Of a stretch of 64,000 nt of DNA, positions 55,468 to 64,000 are shown one piece after another. Each line of letters begins with the position of its first letter. The stretch's first letter is position 1. The stretch lies in NCBI GenBank assembly GCA_964034945.1, contig OZ035962.1, forward strand, positions 67,780,274-67,844,273, in the 5' to 3' direction. Below the pieces are notes generated by a model that saw nothing but the letters and a program-made list of their open reading frames with translations, was not told the DNA's origin and did no database searches. The DNA comes from Chrysopilus asiliformis. Its lineage: Eukaryota; Arthropoda; Insecta; Diptera; Rhagionidae. The position numbers and the translations under genes are program-made.

Positions 55468-56432
55468 TTGGGACCTTGAATAAGTTCTCGCTGTTTGAGA
55501 ACAGATGGCGTTTCCGGTCCTATCTGCGTACAGTTTCTGGGGGTGACACATCCGTTTAGAAGTGCGATGAGCTAGTGAGGAATTCCGAGCATTTCGTCTC
55601 GCTGGCGCATAAACAATTTGTTGTGCAATCGAGTTAACCATGGAGAGTTTTGTTCCGAAAAAAGAGTTTTTGCGGGGAGTCATGCTGCATTATTTTTTTC
55701 TAAAGAAATCTACAGCAGAGGCTCACAGGATTTTGAAGGAGACATACGGAAAACATGCCTTATCGGAAATAACATGCAGAGATTGGTATCGACGCTTCAA
55801 AAACGGTGATTTTGACCTGGAGGATAAAGAACGCACTGGGGCGCCAAAAAAATCGAAGACGAGGAGCTGGAGGCGTTACTCTTTGAGGACTCGTGCCAGA
55901 ATTTAGCTGAACTGGGAGAGTCTTTAGGAGTTGACGACACACTGTCTCAAAACGGTTAAAGTCAATAGGAATGATCCAGAAAGAGGGTTATTGGGTCCCC
56001 TATCAGCTGAAGCCTCGCGACATTGAAAGGCGTCTGCTCACGTGCGAACAGTTGCTGCAGCGGCAAAAGCGGAAAAGTTTCCTCCATCGCATAGTGACAG
56101 GGGATGAAAAATGGATTCGATACGATAATCCAAAGAGGAGGAAGTCGTGAAGTATGCCTGGACATGCGTCAGCGTCCACGGCCAAGCCGAACATCCATGG
56201 CTCTAAGCTCCTTCTCTGCATATGGTGGGACCAGCTGGGTGTGGTCTATTATGAGCTGCTAAGACCAAATAACACCATCACAGGAGACCTTTATCGGCTT
56301 CAATTAGAGCGTCTGAGCGAGGCCTTAAGGGAAAAACGGCCGCTATATGCAAAAAGGCACGATAAGGTCATCCTGCAGCACGATAATGCACGGCCTCACG
56401 TTTCAAGGCAGGTTAAGGCATACCTTGAAAGC

Positions 56433-56464
<32 letters not shown>

Positions 56465-56752
56465 CTCTCCAGACATCGCCCCTTCGGATTACTACCTGTT
56501 CCGGTCGATGAGCAATAGCCTGACGGACCAGCACTTCCGTTGTTATGAGAACGCGAAAAACTGGGTCGATTCCTGGATTGCCTCAAAAGACGCTTCGTTT
56601 TTCGGGAGGGGAATCCAAATGCTGCTAGAGAGATGGGAAAAAGTAGTGGCCAGTGATGGCCAATACTTCCAATAACAGGTATTTCCCTAAAAGTTTCTAT
56701 TAAGCTTTAATTTTGATAAAAAAAAACAGCGAGAACTTATTCAAGGTCCCAA
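55468..56752 (+). mobile_element. Near-full-length mariner inside the hAT
   Basis: TA at 55466-55467 and 56753-56754 flanks TTGGGACCTTGAATAAGTTC and its inverted partner (28-bp match continuing TCGCTGTTT). The length, 1285 bp, is that of a complete mariner. Confidence 0.95.
55640..56675 (+). pseudogene. Mariner transposase (DD34D), near full length, inactivated
   Basis: ATG 55640: MESFVPKKEFLRGVMLHYFF, then HTH region CRDWYRRFKNGDFDLEDKER. A one-base loss in an A run near 55850 and another shift near 55935 break the frame. The first catalytic Asp lies in IVTGDEKWIRYDNPKRRKS, followed by TGA where Trp is usual (56147). The rest is open: PNIHGSKLLLCIWWDQLGVV, VILQHDNARPHVSRQ with the second Asp, and PHPPYSPDIAPSDYYLF with the third Asp 34 residues later. 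It ends DGQYFQ. All three acidic residues survive, so inactivation is by two shifts and a stop only: a recent death. Mellifera-type by motif. Confidence 0.92.
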
Positions 56753-56762
56753 TAAATAACAG

Positions 56763-56880
56763 AAGCTGTTGATTGCTTTTCCGTCTTCCTATTTGGTAGA
56801 ACGTAGATTCAGTGCCGCTATGAGCCTCATCACAAAAAAAAGAAACCGACTAGAAATTAGTATCTACTTGTGGGGAAGTT
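56763..56880 (+). pseudogene. hAT transposase C-terminal dimerisation scrap
   Basis: Reads KLLIAFPSSYLVERRFSAAM then SLITKKRNRLEIS. 'FPSSYLVERxFSAxxxLxTKKRNRL' is the C-terminal signature of hAT transposases of the ZBED5/SCAND3-like type, needed for dimerisation. The rest of the ORF, including BED finger and RNase H-like domain, is absent from the element. Confidence 0.85.
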
Positions 56881-57293
56881 ATAATTTCAATAAATACTTC
56901 TTCAAAAAAATGTTTTATAAATATTTTATTTTTACGTCACCATTTACCATTCAAGACATCAAAGTTAAATTTGTAATGTTTCTATTATGCATTTATGTAA
57001 TGGTTTTTCACCCAGGGTCCGTGGGCAAGATTTGGCTATGAAAAGGGGTCCGTGGGGAAGTTTTGACTATGAAAGGGGTCCGTGGGCCAAAAAAGTTTGG
57101 GAACCACTGGTCTAAACGAACCTATATCCAACATATGCCGTAATTTCAATTTGAAATTTGAAAATATTGATTTTAACAATAGTTTGGAGCTTTCTGAAGA
57201 GTAATAAATGTTATTGTAAATAATTTTAATCAGTAATCAGTATTTTGATGAAATTTGTAAAATAAAATAAAATAAAATAAAAATAAAAAAAAA

Positions 57294-57593
57294 TACTTGA
57301 ATTTGATTTGAAAGTAATTTTGCTTTCAATTTTAGGAACTAGTAGACCTTGACACGTAAAAATTTTCGCCTGCGGTACGTTTTTCTTATTTTTTCTCATA
57401 GAACTTGTTTTACTATGAAGAAATTGGAATTACAATAATGTCAAAAATTACTCGAAATAAAAAAGGATTTTTTTCCTTTGGTCAGTTTGTATTTAAATAA
57501 TAATTATTTATATCGGCCCCTCTATGTAAGATGGCTGTAACTTTACGTAAAACATTGTTCAATGATAAAAAACATTTTCAAGGGCCTCCAAGA
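57294..57593. other. Unassigned sequence
   Basis: No gene seen between the LINE tail and the next MITE fragment. Confidence 0.4.
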
Positions 57594-57867
57594 GCCGAAT
57601 CCGGTGTTTTTGCTTCGGTGAACCGGTTTTTTTCGATGTTTTTTTTGCACGGTTATACCCGATGTCTTTTTTTGGAGACAAAAACCGTTCAAAAAAACCA
57701 ATCGTTTTTTTGTACGGAAAAATAATTTTAAACCAATTTTCGTGCAACTGATTTGTTAGAAACACTTTTTTTAGGCACTCTAAACCAAATATAATACTAT
57801 ATTGTGCCATTTATGGCCTCTTGATGGATTATATGGCACTTCACGTCTTTTGTTTGTATTATAGTGT
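57594..57867. mobile_element. hAT-type MITE fragment (relative of 22138-22607)
   Basis: CGGTGTTTTTGCTTCGGT, GTTAGAAACACTT and TATATTGTGCCATTTATG match the 22138 element. It lacks the left TIR and is cut on the right at ATTATAGTGTA by a family L copy. The missing remainder is not found beyond that copy. Confidence 0.75.
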
Positions 57868-58060
57868 ACTAGCTTGCATACCCGTCGTGGCCGGGTTAAG
57901 TTTTTTCAATTTTTTTTGTTTGTTGGTCTATGTTGGAGCTAAACTTCAGGCCAATCGGTTAAGTAGTTTCCCCGCGAAAGAGTAACATAGCGCAAAAACT
58001 AAGTTTCGAGATCACTTTACCCCCTCCCCTTACTCCCCCCACCCCTCGTACAATAATTTT
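57868..58060 (+). repeat. Family L repeat, copy 5, 3'-truncated
   Basis: ACTAGCTTGCATACCCGTCG start and CCAATCGGTTAAGTAGTTTC, CGAAAGAGTAACATAGCG core as in copy 4. The CAGA tail is missing; a pogo-like MITE follows within a few bases. Confidence 0.75.
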
Positions 58061-58066
58061 TCTCTA

Positions 58067-58395
58067 CAGGTATCCATCGAGTTGCGCGGTACTTGAGTTA
58101 CGCGGTACTTAAGTTACGCGAATTTCGAGTTACGCGGAAAAAAATTGCGGCAGTAAAAATAAAATATATAATTATAGAAGCATGCTTTAAATAAAAAATA
58201 TAATAGGTATATTTTGAAATACATACTGCTACACTTTCTCTGTGTGAGTTAAAACAATGTAATTGTACATTGTTCACAATATTTTGAAAAAAAATCTTAA
58301 CACATATGCAAATAGTTTGCACTAATCCTGAGTCTCCACTTACGCGGTTTCGACTTACGCGGAACCAATTAACCGCGTAACTCGAGGGATAACTG
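58067..58395. mobile_element. Pogo/Tigger-like MITE, TACGCGG-rich
   Basis: TA at 58065-58066 and 58396-58397 flanks CAGGTATCCATCGAGTTGCG / CAGTTATCCCTCGAGTTACG (inverted). Several GAGTTACGCGG words repeat inside each end (58084, 58101, 58129; 58340, 58355, 58373). TA target and CAG start fit pogo. No transposase. Confidence 0.8.
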
Positions 58396-58420
58396 TATAG
58401 TAGAGGAAAGTAAAAACATA

Positions 58421-58692
58421 CACTCAGAAAAATGTCCAGGTCAACTTTTTGTCAGGTTAAATCTGACCTTACAGAGGTGTCTGTAAGCCAGCTAGCGGTC
58501 AGAGTTAACCTATCTAAGGTCAACTCGTGCAGCTCCCAATGCCCTACTTCACCTGCTGGTGGCTTAATTTCAGAATTTCTCCGACCACAGGTCAACTCAG
58601 TTTTACTTGCCCACATGCAGGCGAACGCGCGCCTGCCCGAGGCCAATTACGCCGTATGTAGGTCGTCGAGTTAGCCTCCATTTTTCTGAGTG
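58421..58692. mobile_element. CACTCAG MITE, 272 bp, copy 3
   Basis: TA at 58419-58420 and 58693-58694; ends CACTCAGAAAAATG / CATTTTTCTGAGTG. Same 272-bp length as copy 2 and very similar throughout. Confidence 0.92.
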
Positions 58693-60639
58693 TAGAACTG
58701 TTCGCTATATGAAGGCGCGTTAACAAGGTACCGCGGTATTAGCGGCTCACTTGTACCACATAAATAGGACTGAAAAGACATTGCCTAACAAACTTCCAAA
58801 ATGTTTGAAGCTATTTTGAATCCTACAGTTTTTTTCGGTACACCACTTTTTATTAGTTTGGTTTCGGTTTCCAAATTGAATTGAATATTGTGAAGTGTTC
58901 CTGCTGTGTACACATTGTTCATGAAAATAGCGTTAGGTAGATCTAAAATTCTATGGTGTTATCCATACGATACCGTGAATTTTTTTTCTTTGGTATTTCA
59001 GGTAGTTTGCATCAGGTGGAAAAGTAAACAGTCTTCCTTGATATACGAATACTAAACTGCGAGATCCGCTGCTGGTGTAATACTTTAACTACCTTGAATG
59101 GCCCTCGTTTCACCTGTATATTTATATTTTATCCTCTATAGCTTCGCTTAACTTGTCTACATGTGCATGCTTCGATTACGTTACAGGAATTTCTTTAAAG
59201 CAAATTCGGTTACGGGAGTACTGCACGATGTGTAGTGTGTGTATAAAATGCAGTGCAGGTCGAAAACCAATATAATAACGTTATCTGTGCGCAAACTCAC
59301 CTGAAAGTAGGCTAATGTGCTTTTAGGGTTGTTTTCACTATTAAGCTCACTATTATAAAGTCATATATAGACGATTCACGATGCAATGTGATGTTTGCAA
59401 AGATCGAGGGTGAATTTCTGTTGCCGCAATCTACAGTGAATTTTGAAGATTTTAAAAATGCATCACATCCTTCAAAGCTAACCGGTTTATTTGCTATTTC
59501 GTTGGTATTTCTTGAACTAAAATTATATTGGTGAGTATATAAAAACAGTTGCACACGTTACATCGAATATATTCATTTTGAAGTTCCTTAGCCTTTTCCG
59601 GAAAGCCTGGTCGAGGGAAATTCCAGTGAAATAGCAAAAATGGTTAAATGGAGCATAAACAAATATTATTTACCAAGGTTTTACAGTCATGCTAGAGTGT
59701 GTATAGTCTGTTTGTCTGGAAAATGATGGTAATAGAATTCTACATCGATATTTTAAATGAAAAATTTTACTACACAAGAAGAAATATCTATATATTGCAT
59801 CAAGAAATATATCTACATATACATACCATACAAGCTACATACATCAAAGTTTTTGATTTTATAGTAACGTCCTATGGTTAGTTATGAATCGCTATGACGT
59901 TCTCTTGTATTATAGATTCTATGCAAAATCCAAAGATAAATCACAAATGGCATCTTATTTTCCTATGTAGACGTATATCGATAGTTAAGTTTATCCCGGG
60001 GTCGATTTTTGTCTATTTTATGAGAGAAACGTTGAACGTCGTTCATCGTGCAGAAAATTGATTTTTTATAGCAAATTTCTCGACTAAGCAGACGTTTCTA
60101 TAACAACGATATCTACTATAGTTGCAAGTAACATTAGCGGATTATAGTAACACGAGTGGCAGTGGCGCTTAACTTTACATTCCTGAACATATCTGCTGAA
60201 GCTGTTTTTTTTACCGTACTTGTAAAACTACATATGGATGTAGGTATAATATATTGTTATAGTTTTGATTCGCCATTTCAATAGGGAAATATTTACAAAT
60301 TCACGGATTATTTTTAAACTATCATTTTATATGTTAACAAAGATTCTTTAAAATAACTTGTTTGTACTTATATATTAATTTTTTTCTATATTAAGACTGT
60401 TAAGATACAAATTTAACAAAACTATAACATAATAAATAAGTTTCATCCGTATTAAAAACTCAGATATTAACCACAAGTTAAAGGGCCGTAGTTAACACAT
60501 TAGAATTTTCAATATTATTACTTATTCCTTTCCCTCAAAAGGGTACACTCTCGAAAAAACCCTTGGACAGTTGAGAAAAAAGAATACTACCTCAAAACAG
60601 TTAAAAGTTGGGGTGACAATTTTTTTTACCCCCGACGAA
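58693..60639. other. Unassigned AT-rich sequence
   Basis: No gene, RNA or repeat recognised; frames are short and mostly lack ATG. Confidence 0.4.
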
Positions 60640-60975
60640 ACGGAGATGGTATATGCGTTTGGCTTAAAGTTTGTGCGTCCTTAACTCATAACTTTTGAAC
60701 CACTCAACCGATTTCGGTCCCGTTTTTGGCATTGGGCTGGATATGGGTGCCGCAAGGTTCTTGCGTCTAAAAATTTCCCATCGCCCCTCAATTTAAACCC
60801 CCTCTCCTTCTATCTTCTGATCAATTGAACCGGTTTCGAACCGTTGTAAATAATGAAAGGAATATTTTAGTGTACCAGAGTTACCCCTCCCCTCTCAATT
60901 TAAACCCCCTCTCCTTCTATCTTCTGATCCACTGAACCGATTTCGATCCCGCTTCGGCATTAGAGGGACATTCCT
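60640..60975 (+). repeat. Family L-like fragment with 103-bp duplication
   Basis: CTCAATTTAAACCCCCTCTC...TATCTTCTGATC...TGAACCG(A/G)TTTCGA occurs twice (60790 and 60893). The phrase 'AACCGATTTCGGTCCCG' (60707) is of the same kind. No CAGA tail. Confidence 0.5.
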
Positions 60976-61008
60976 TGAAAAAAATTGTTGATCTTTAAAA
61001 AATTATTA

Positions 61009-61413
61009 CAGTCAATTTAAAATTTGTGTGCGTCGGGAAAGCCTATCGTTGAATTTGTGTGGATTTGGACTATAATCTAGAGAATAAACAATGGAACATG
61101 TAAAATTGGCCGCCGAGCTGAAAAATCAGTAAAAAGAGCTTTAAAAATGTAATCCTTTGCGACAAATAATTAGTAAAATAACTGAACACAGTCAATATAA
61201 ATAAAAAAAACTCCTATAAAAATTTGGAAAGTTGTAGTTGTTGACACGTCATCATGTGTGTAGGGAGGCATAATATAGAGAGTGGATAGTCGGACTTGTA
61301 CAATAATATAATCATTGGAGTAAATTTAAAATTGGTTTGCATCAGGACAACCTTGCTCCACAAATTCAACGACCAATAGGCTTTCCCGACGGACACAAAT
61401 TTTAAATTAACTG
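61009..61413. mobile_element. TIR MITE CAGTYAATTTAAAATTTGTG
   Basis: The inverted ends share CAGTYAATTTAAAATTTGTG and continue CGTCGGGAAAGCCTAT. TA lies directly outside both ends (61007-61008, 61414-61415). No transposase. Confidence 0.7.
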
Positions 61414-61601
61414 TAATGATTATTTTATCCTTTTTAAAGGATTTTTTTTATTCAGGAGTTTTTCAATTTTTTAGGGTTTTTCTTTAGTTGGGGGTTTTTT
61501 ATTATTTGAATCCGTGACAGATTAGAGTACGGGGTGAGGAAGGGAAAACTTTAAATACCTCGAATATTTAAATAATCGAATAGTACAAATCAAAAAAACT
61601 A

Positions 61602-62505
61602 AATGGTCTTTCAATAAGGACGCTCGATTTTTAAATTTAATAAAAGAAGGTGTGTGTGAGATATCCACTCAATTTTTTTTTGTTTGAAAGAATATTTTAT
61701 GGCATTAAGTATAGAATATAACGTCGTTCAAATGTCCGCCGCGACTTTGCTTGGTGTCACGTATTCGGCAGGTCCAATTTTCAATGACTTTGTCGTATAA
61801 ATCTGGCTGAATTTACTGGATATCGTTCGTTATGTTGGCTTTGAGGGCATCAATTGTTTGCGGTTTATTCGCATAGATCTGCGATTTAAGATAGCCGCAA
61901 AGGAAGCAGTTTAAAGACCTTAAATCGCACGATCTCGGTGGCCAGTTCACGTCGCCACCGCGCGAGATAACCATGCCCTCAAATCGCTCGTGCAGAATGC
62001 GATGTTTGGCATGTAGCGCCGTCCTGTTGGAACAACATGTTGTTGGTATCCATATTATCCAGTTTAGGCTACAAGAAATTACTTATCATCGATCTGTAGC
62101 GCTCGCCGTTGAGGGTTATGGCAATGCCAGTTTCGTATTGGAAGAAGTTCCGATCGATTATTCCGCCAGACCAAAATTCGCACCAAAAAGTGACTTTCTC
62201 GGGATCCATTTGGTGCTGGTGTATCTCGTGTGGATTGTTACCGCCCCAAATCCGACAATTTTGCATGGTCTCATATCCATTCATCCAAAAATGAGCCTCT
62301 TAGAGAATTTAGAAAATAAAATAAAATTTTATGGGAAATTTCGTAGAAGAGCAAATTTGATGATTTGCACACGTTGTTTAACGGTATAACCTTCCATGGT
62401 GATTTGCCATACACTACTGAATAATTCACAAGTTGACAGATGCTGTTTTAATAACATGGCCGCTATAACCCAACAAACTTCGAGCGTCCATATTGAAAGA
62501 CCCTT
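61602..62505 (-). mobile_element. Rosa-like mariner relic
   Basis: TA at 61600-61601 and 62506-62507 flanks AATGGTCTTTCAATAAGGAC / AAGGGTCTTTCAATATGGAC (inverted), continuing GCTCGA. 904 bp; transposase on the minus strand with a deleted middle. Confidence 0.85.
61705..62397 (-). pseudogene. Rosa-like transposase, degraded
   Basis: ATG 62397: MEGYTVKQRVQIIKFA, the HTH start, then a deletion. The first catalytic motif reads stop-EAHFWMNGYETMQNC (TAA in place of the Asp codon region), then VTFWCEFWSGGIIDRNFF, FQQDGATCQTS with the second Asp, and after a shift VISRGGDVNWPPRSCDL, then LNCFLCGYLKSQIYANKPQT where the usual Asp of 'TPLDFFLWGYLKS' is Asn. A further in-frame TAA follows KANITNDIQ. 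It ends GGHLNDVIFYT at the stop 61705. The oldest-looking of the three rosa-like copies. Confidence 0.85.
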
Positions 62506-62601
62506 TATATTACGCCCAAATTCTTTTTCCAAAAGAACTGAATTTTTCCCTCATTGTATTTTTTTAGCAGAAGTTGCCCCGCTGGCAAATTTTTCATAAA
62601 A

Positions 62602-62898
62602 CAAAAATCTCTCAACATTCGCGGGGGTTAGGTTCTCAGAATCTTCCGCGAATGTCGAATTCGCAAATGTCGATACTATCTTTCTATGTTATAACAAAGC
62701 AAGTCTAATCATACTCCTTAAACAATTTTATTTATTTTGCGTGTGGTTTTGTATAAGTTTGATTAGTATTATTATAGCCTTAATGAATAAATTAATTCCA
62801 AACAATATTTTTTTTTAATTCGCGATTAACCAAATTTTGTATACGTGAACGTTAAATTGTTCCTCATTAGTAGTTTCGCGAATGTTAAGAGATATCTG
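62602..62898. mobile_element. Pogo-like MITE, AACATTCGCG ends
   Basis: CAAAAATCTCTCAACATTCG at the left pairs with CAGATATCTCTTAACATTCG (inverted) at the right. CGCGAATGTCGAATTCGCAA words follow the left end. TA is present at the right flank only, so the left border is slightly uncertain. Confidence 0.6.
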
Positions 62899-64000
62899 TA
62901 TTTGTCGTAATCAAAAATTTTATGATAAAATGTGCAGCATTTGATTTTTTAAGAAATAAAGACACGATGAAGAATCATAGAAACTTCTGAAAAATGCGAA
63001 TTATGAAGAAAGTGCAAGAGAATTTTTTCCTGGAAACTTATAATAATATTAAATTTTAATTAGCATTGAGCATATCGCAAAAACCTACTCATTTTTAGTC
63101 GTTTTGCGGTCAAATGTTTATCTTAATAAAATAATAATTGGGTTTTAATACCGATTTAACTTTTTTTTTGTTATGAAAGGATTAGTGTTTCTTCTTTCAC
63201 TTGGCTTATCTATTGTTATATAGAAGTTATTTCTATGCCCCATACAACCCCCTTTGGACGCAATCCAACAAATTATTTGGCTTATGATCATGAATTAAGG
63301 CACCCGACTGTTTTTCTTCAGTTCATGTGGTCGATTGTTTCCTTTCTTGTGACCACTTCCCCCTTTACTTTTACTTAAACTTATAGCAAGCATGTTTTTC
63401 GTTTTTTTTTTTGGTGTTTTCATTTCGTAGCGTAAGTTCCATTTGTGCAGCATCAATAATTTTCTGGACTGCGGATTAGAGCATTTATATCCAATTTGGT
63501 TTATGCTTGAATCTTGTATGCTGTGTAAAGGCTACCCTTTTGCTGTCCTGCTAAGATTCCGTTTTGCTTTTTCGATCTCTTCGTCCTTGTTATGCCATGT
63601 AGATCTAGATTTTTTTAATGAGATTTTCGTTACGCCACACATATTTTTTCACATTTTTTATTTTTAAATACTAAAGAGACACTATTTTTCTGCTTAGCTA
63701 TGGAGCCACACTGACCAGTAAGTTGTGTTAGTCGACTGATTTCGAAAGGTAATTTATTACGGTCAAATTACTTTCTTCTTCTATAGAGGAAAGTGTTGTA
63801 TTCATGATGTTGACCGACTCGAGAACTGGAGCAGACAGAAATTTTCGGATCAGTATAAAATCCGTTTCAGGTAAAATTATTAAAATGTATGTCTGTTGGT
63901 CGGTCTACGTACTCTCTAAACCAGTTTTACGTACTCTCTAAACCAGACGCTCTTTTCCCAGTAAATTTCCTACTGAAATTTTACTGGGGAAAGCAGTAAA
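62899..64000. other. Unassigned sequence to window end
   Basis: No gene recognised. A 21-bp direct duplication containing ACGTACTCTCTAAACCAG lies at 63906-63947, and the last 45 bases contain a hairpin (CCCAGTAAATTT / AAATTTTACTGGG). Confidence 0.4.

Larger units (their letters stand above)
55292..57109 (+). mobile_element. hAT element in LINE ORF2
   Basis: GTCTAAAC at 55284-55291 and 57110-57117 is an exact 8-bp duplication. Inverted ends CAGTGGTTCCCAAAGTGG / CAGTGGTTCCCAAACTTTTT are the common hAT (Charlie-type) ends. Subterminal GGGGTCCGTGG words repeat at both sides. A C-terminal transposase scrap remains and a mariner is nested inside. Confidence 0.95.
52500..57204 (+). pseudogene. LINE ORF2, endonuclease-reverse transcriptase, broken
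   Basis: The frame is open from 52500, just after an in-frame TAA (52497). It has no ATG before the endonuclease start YYQNVGGIRTK (52548), which is followed by CFTETWL, GDFNLPSVSW and RVLDLIFTSD. The 'SDH' catalytic triplet reads SGHHPAL, so its Asp is lost. The reverse transcriptase follows: SGPDGVPAAVLKYC, HKKGNRSNVANYRPIAKLSS, QQHGFLKGRSTETNLVQF, TDLAKAFDSISHK. A one-base shift near 54392 moves the frame. Then GVPQGSHLGPMLFVLYVNDI, LLFADDMKIYR, and a C-terminal CSVVWDPFY region. After NYGLN (55291) a hAT is inserted; beyond it (57118) the frame resumes EPISNICRNFN to the stop 57204. Makes cDNA at the target site in intact relatives. Confidence 0.9.
51919..57293 (+). mobile_element. Non-LTR retrotransposon (Jockey/CR1-like), interrupted
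   Basis: ORF1 (51919-52563), ORF2 with endonuclease and reverse transcriptase, stop at 57202-57204, short 3' UTR and a TAAAA-repeat tail (57258-57293). A hAT element with its duplication (55292-57117) interrupts ORF2 near its C-terminus; the frame resumes exactly after it. Clade not determined. Inactive because of the insertion, a frameshift and an altered endonuclease residue. Confidence 0.92.

Noticed and set aside
1..64000. LTR retrotransposons or endogenous viruses
   Set aside because: No long direct terminal repeats, gag, protease, integrase or envelope motifs were seen; the only reverse transcriptase is of non-LTR type.

Overview
The window looks like AT-rich nuclear DNA of an insect. 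It carries spliceosomal introns (a 55-bp intron in a Harbinger-type transposase, a donor after a THAP exon), mariner elements of the type found in insects, DD41D 'rosa-like' elements, a short interstitial TTAGG tract and many TA-, TTAA-, 3-bp- and 8-bp-target-site DNA transposons. I cannot name the species. Almost everything recognisable is mobile DNA, mostly dead. The only candidate host-type gene is an intronless two-membrane-segment protein with an acidic tail (18210-19010, minus). No rRNA, tRNA, CRISPR, prokaryotic operon or LTR retrotransposon was recognised.

Layout. 1-3407 is one long TA-flanked TIR element (family 'CACTCAG') that contains a TTAA-flanked piggyBac-type MITE and a copy of a dispersed repeat called here family R ('ACCCGTATGGTGA'). 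3840-4513 is a TIR MITE. 5698-7905 holds family L repeats (ACTAGCTTGC start, CAGA/CAAA-rich tail), a 768-bp CCCTTT/CCCGTT hexanucleotide block and a 121-bp tandem array. 9041-9877 is a long-TIR element. 9888-12844 is a PIF/Harbinger element whose catalytic part is replaced by a 2.1-kb near-perfect palindrome. 16251-18114 is a long-TIR element with a 9-bp target duplication. 19921-21965 is a TIR element split by a family L insertion. 22138-23776 is a hAT-type MITE sitting exactly at the edge of a P-type element that still encodes most of a THAP domain. 29202-32105 is a palindromic cluster of three related TA elements. 32401-34480 is a hAT-type element with a family R copy and a rosa-like mariner inside. 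35888-36781 is a mariner, followed by a long-TIR repeat split by a TA element that is itself split by a 272-bp CACTCAG MITE.

43181-44065 is a rosa-like element whose 3' end is replaced by an inverted copy of its own 5' end. 44086-50209 is a three-level nest: a Tc1-type DD34E element holds a 4.55-kb foldback element with an 8-bp duplication, two arms and nine 125-bp units per arm, and this holds a 1.46-kb GATA-motif-rich element with its own 8-bp duplication. 51919-57293 is a non-LTR retrotransposon interrupted by a hAT element that is interrupted by a near-full-length mariner. 57594-62898 holds further MITEs and a third rosa-like relic.

The strongest result is the set of exact element borders with target-site duplications, which fixes relative insertion order in several nests. 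The most unusual objects are the 18-unit foldback, the P-type THAP relic, the Harbinger/palindrome chimera and the inverted-end rosa element. Homology calls rest on motif recognition only, because no search was possible.
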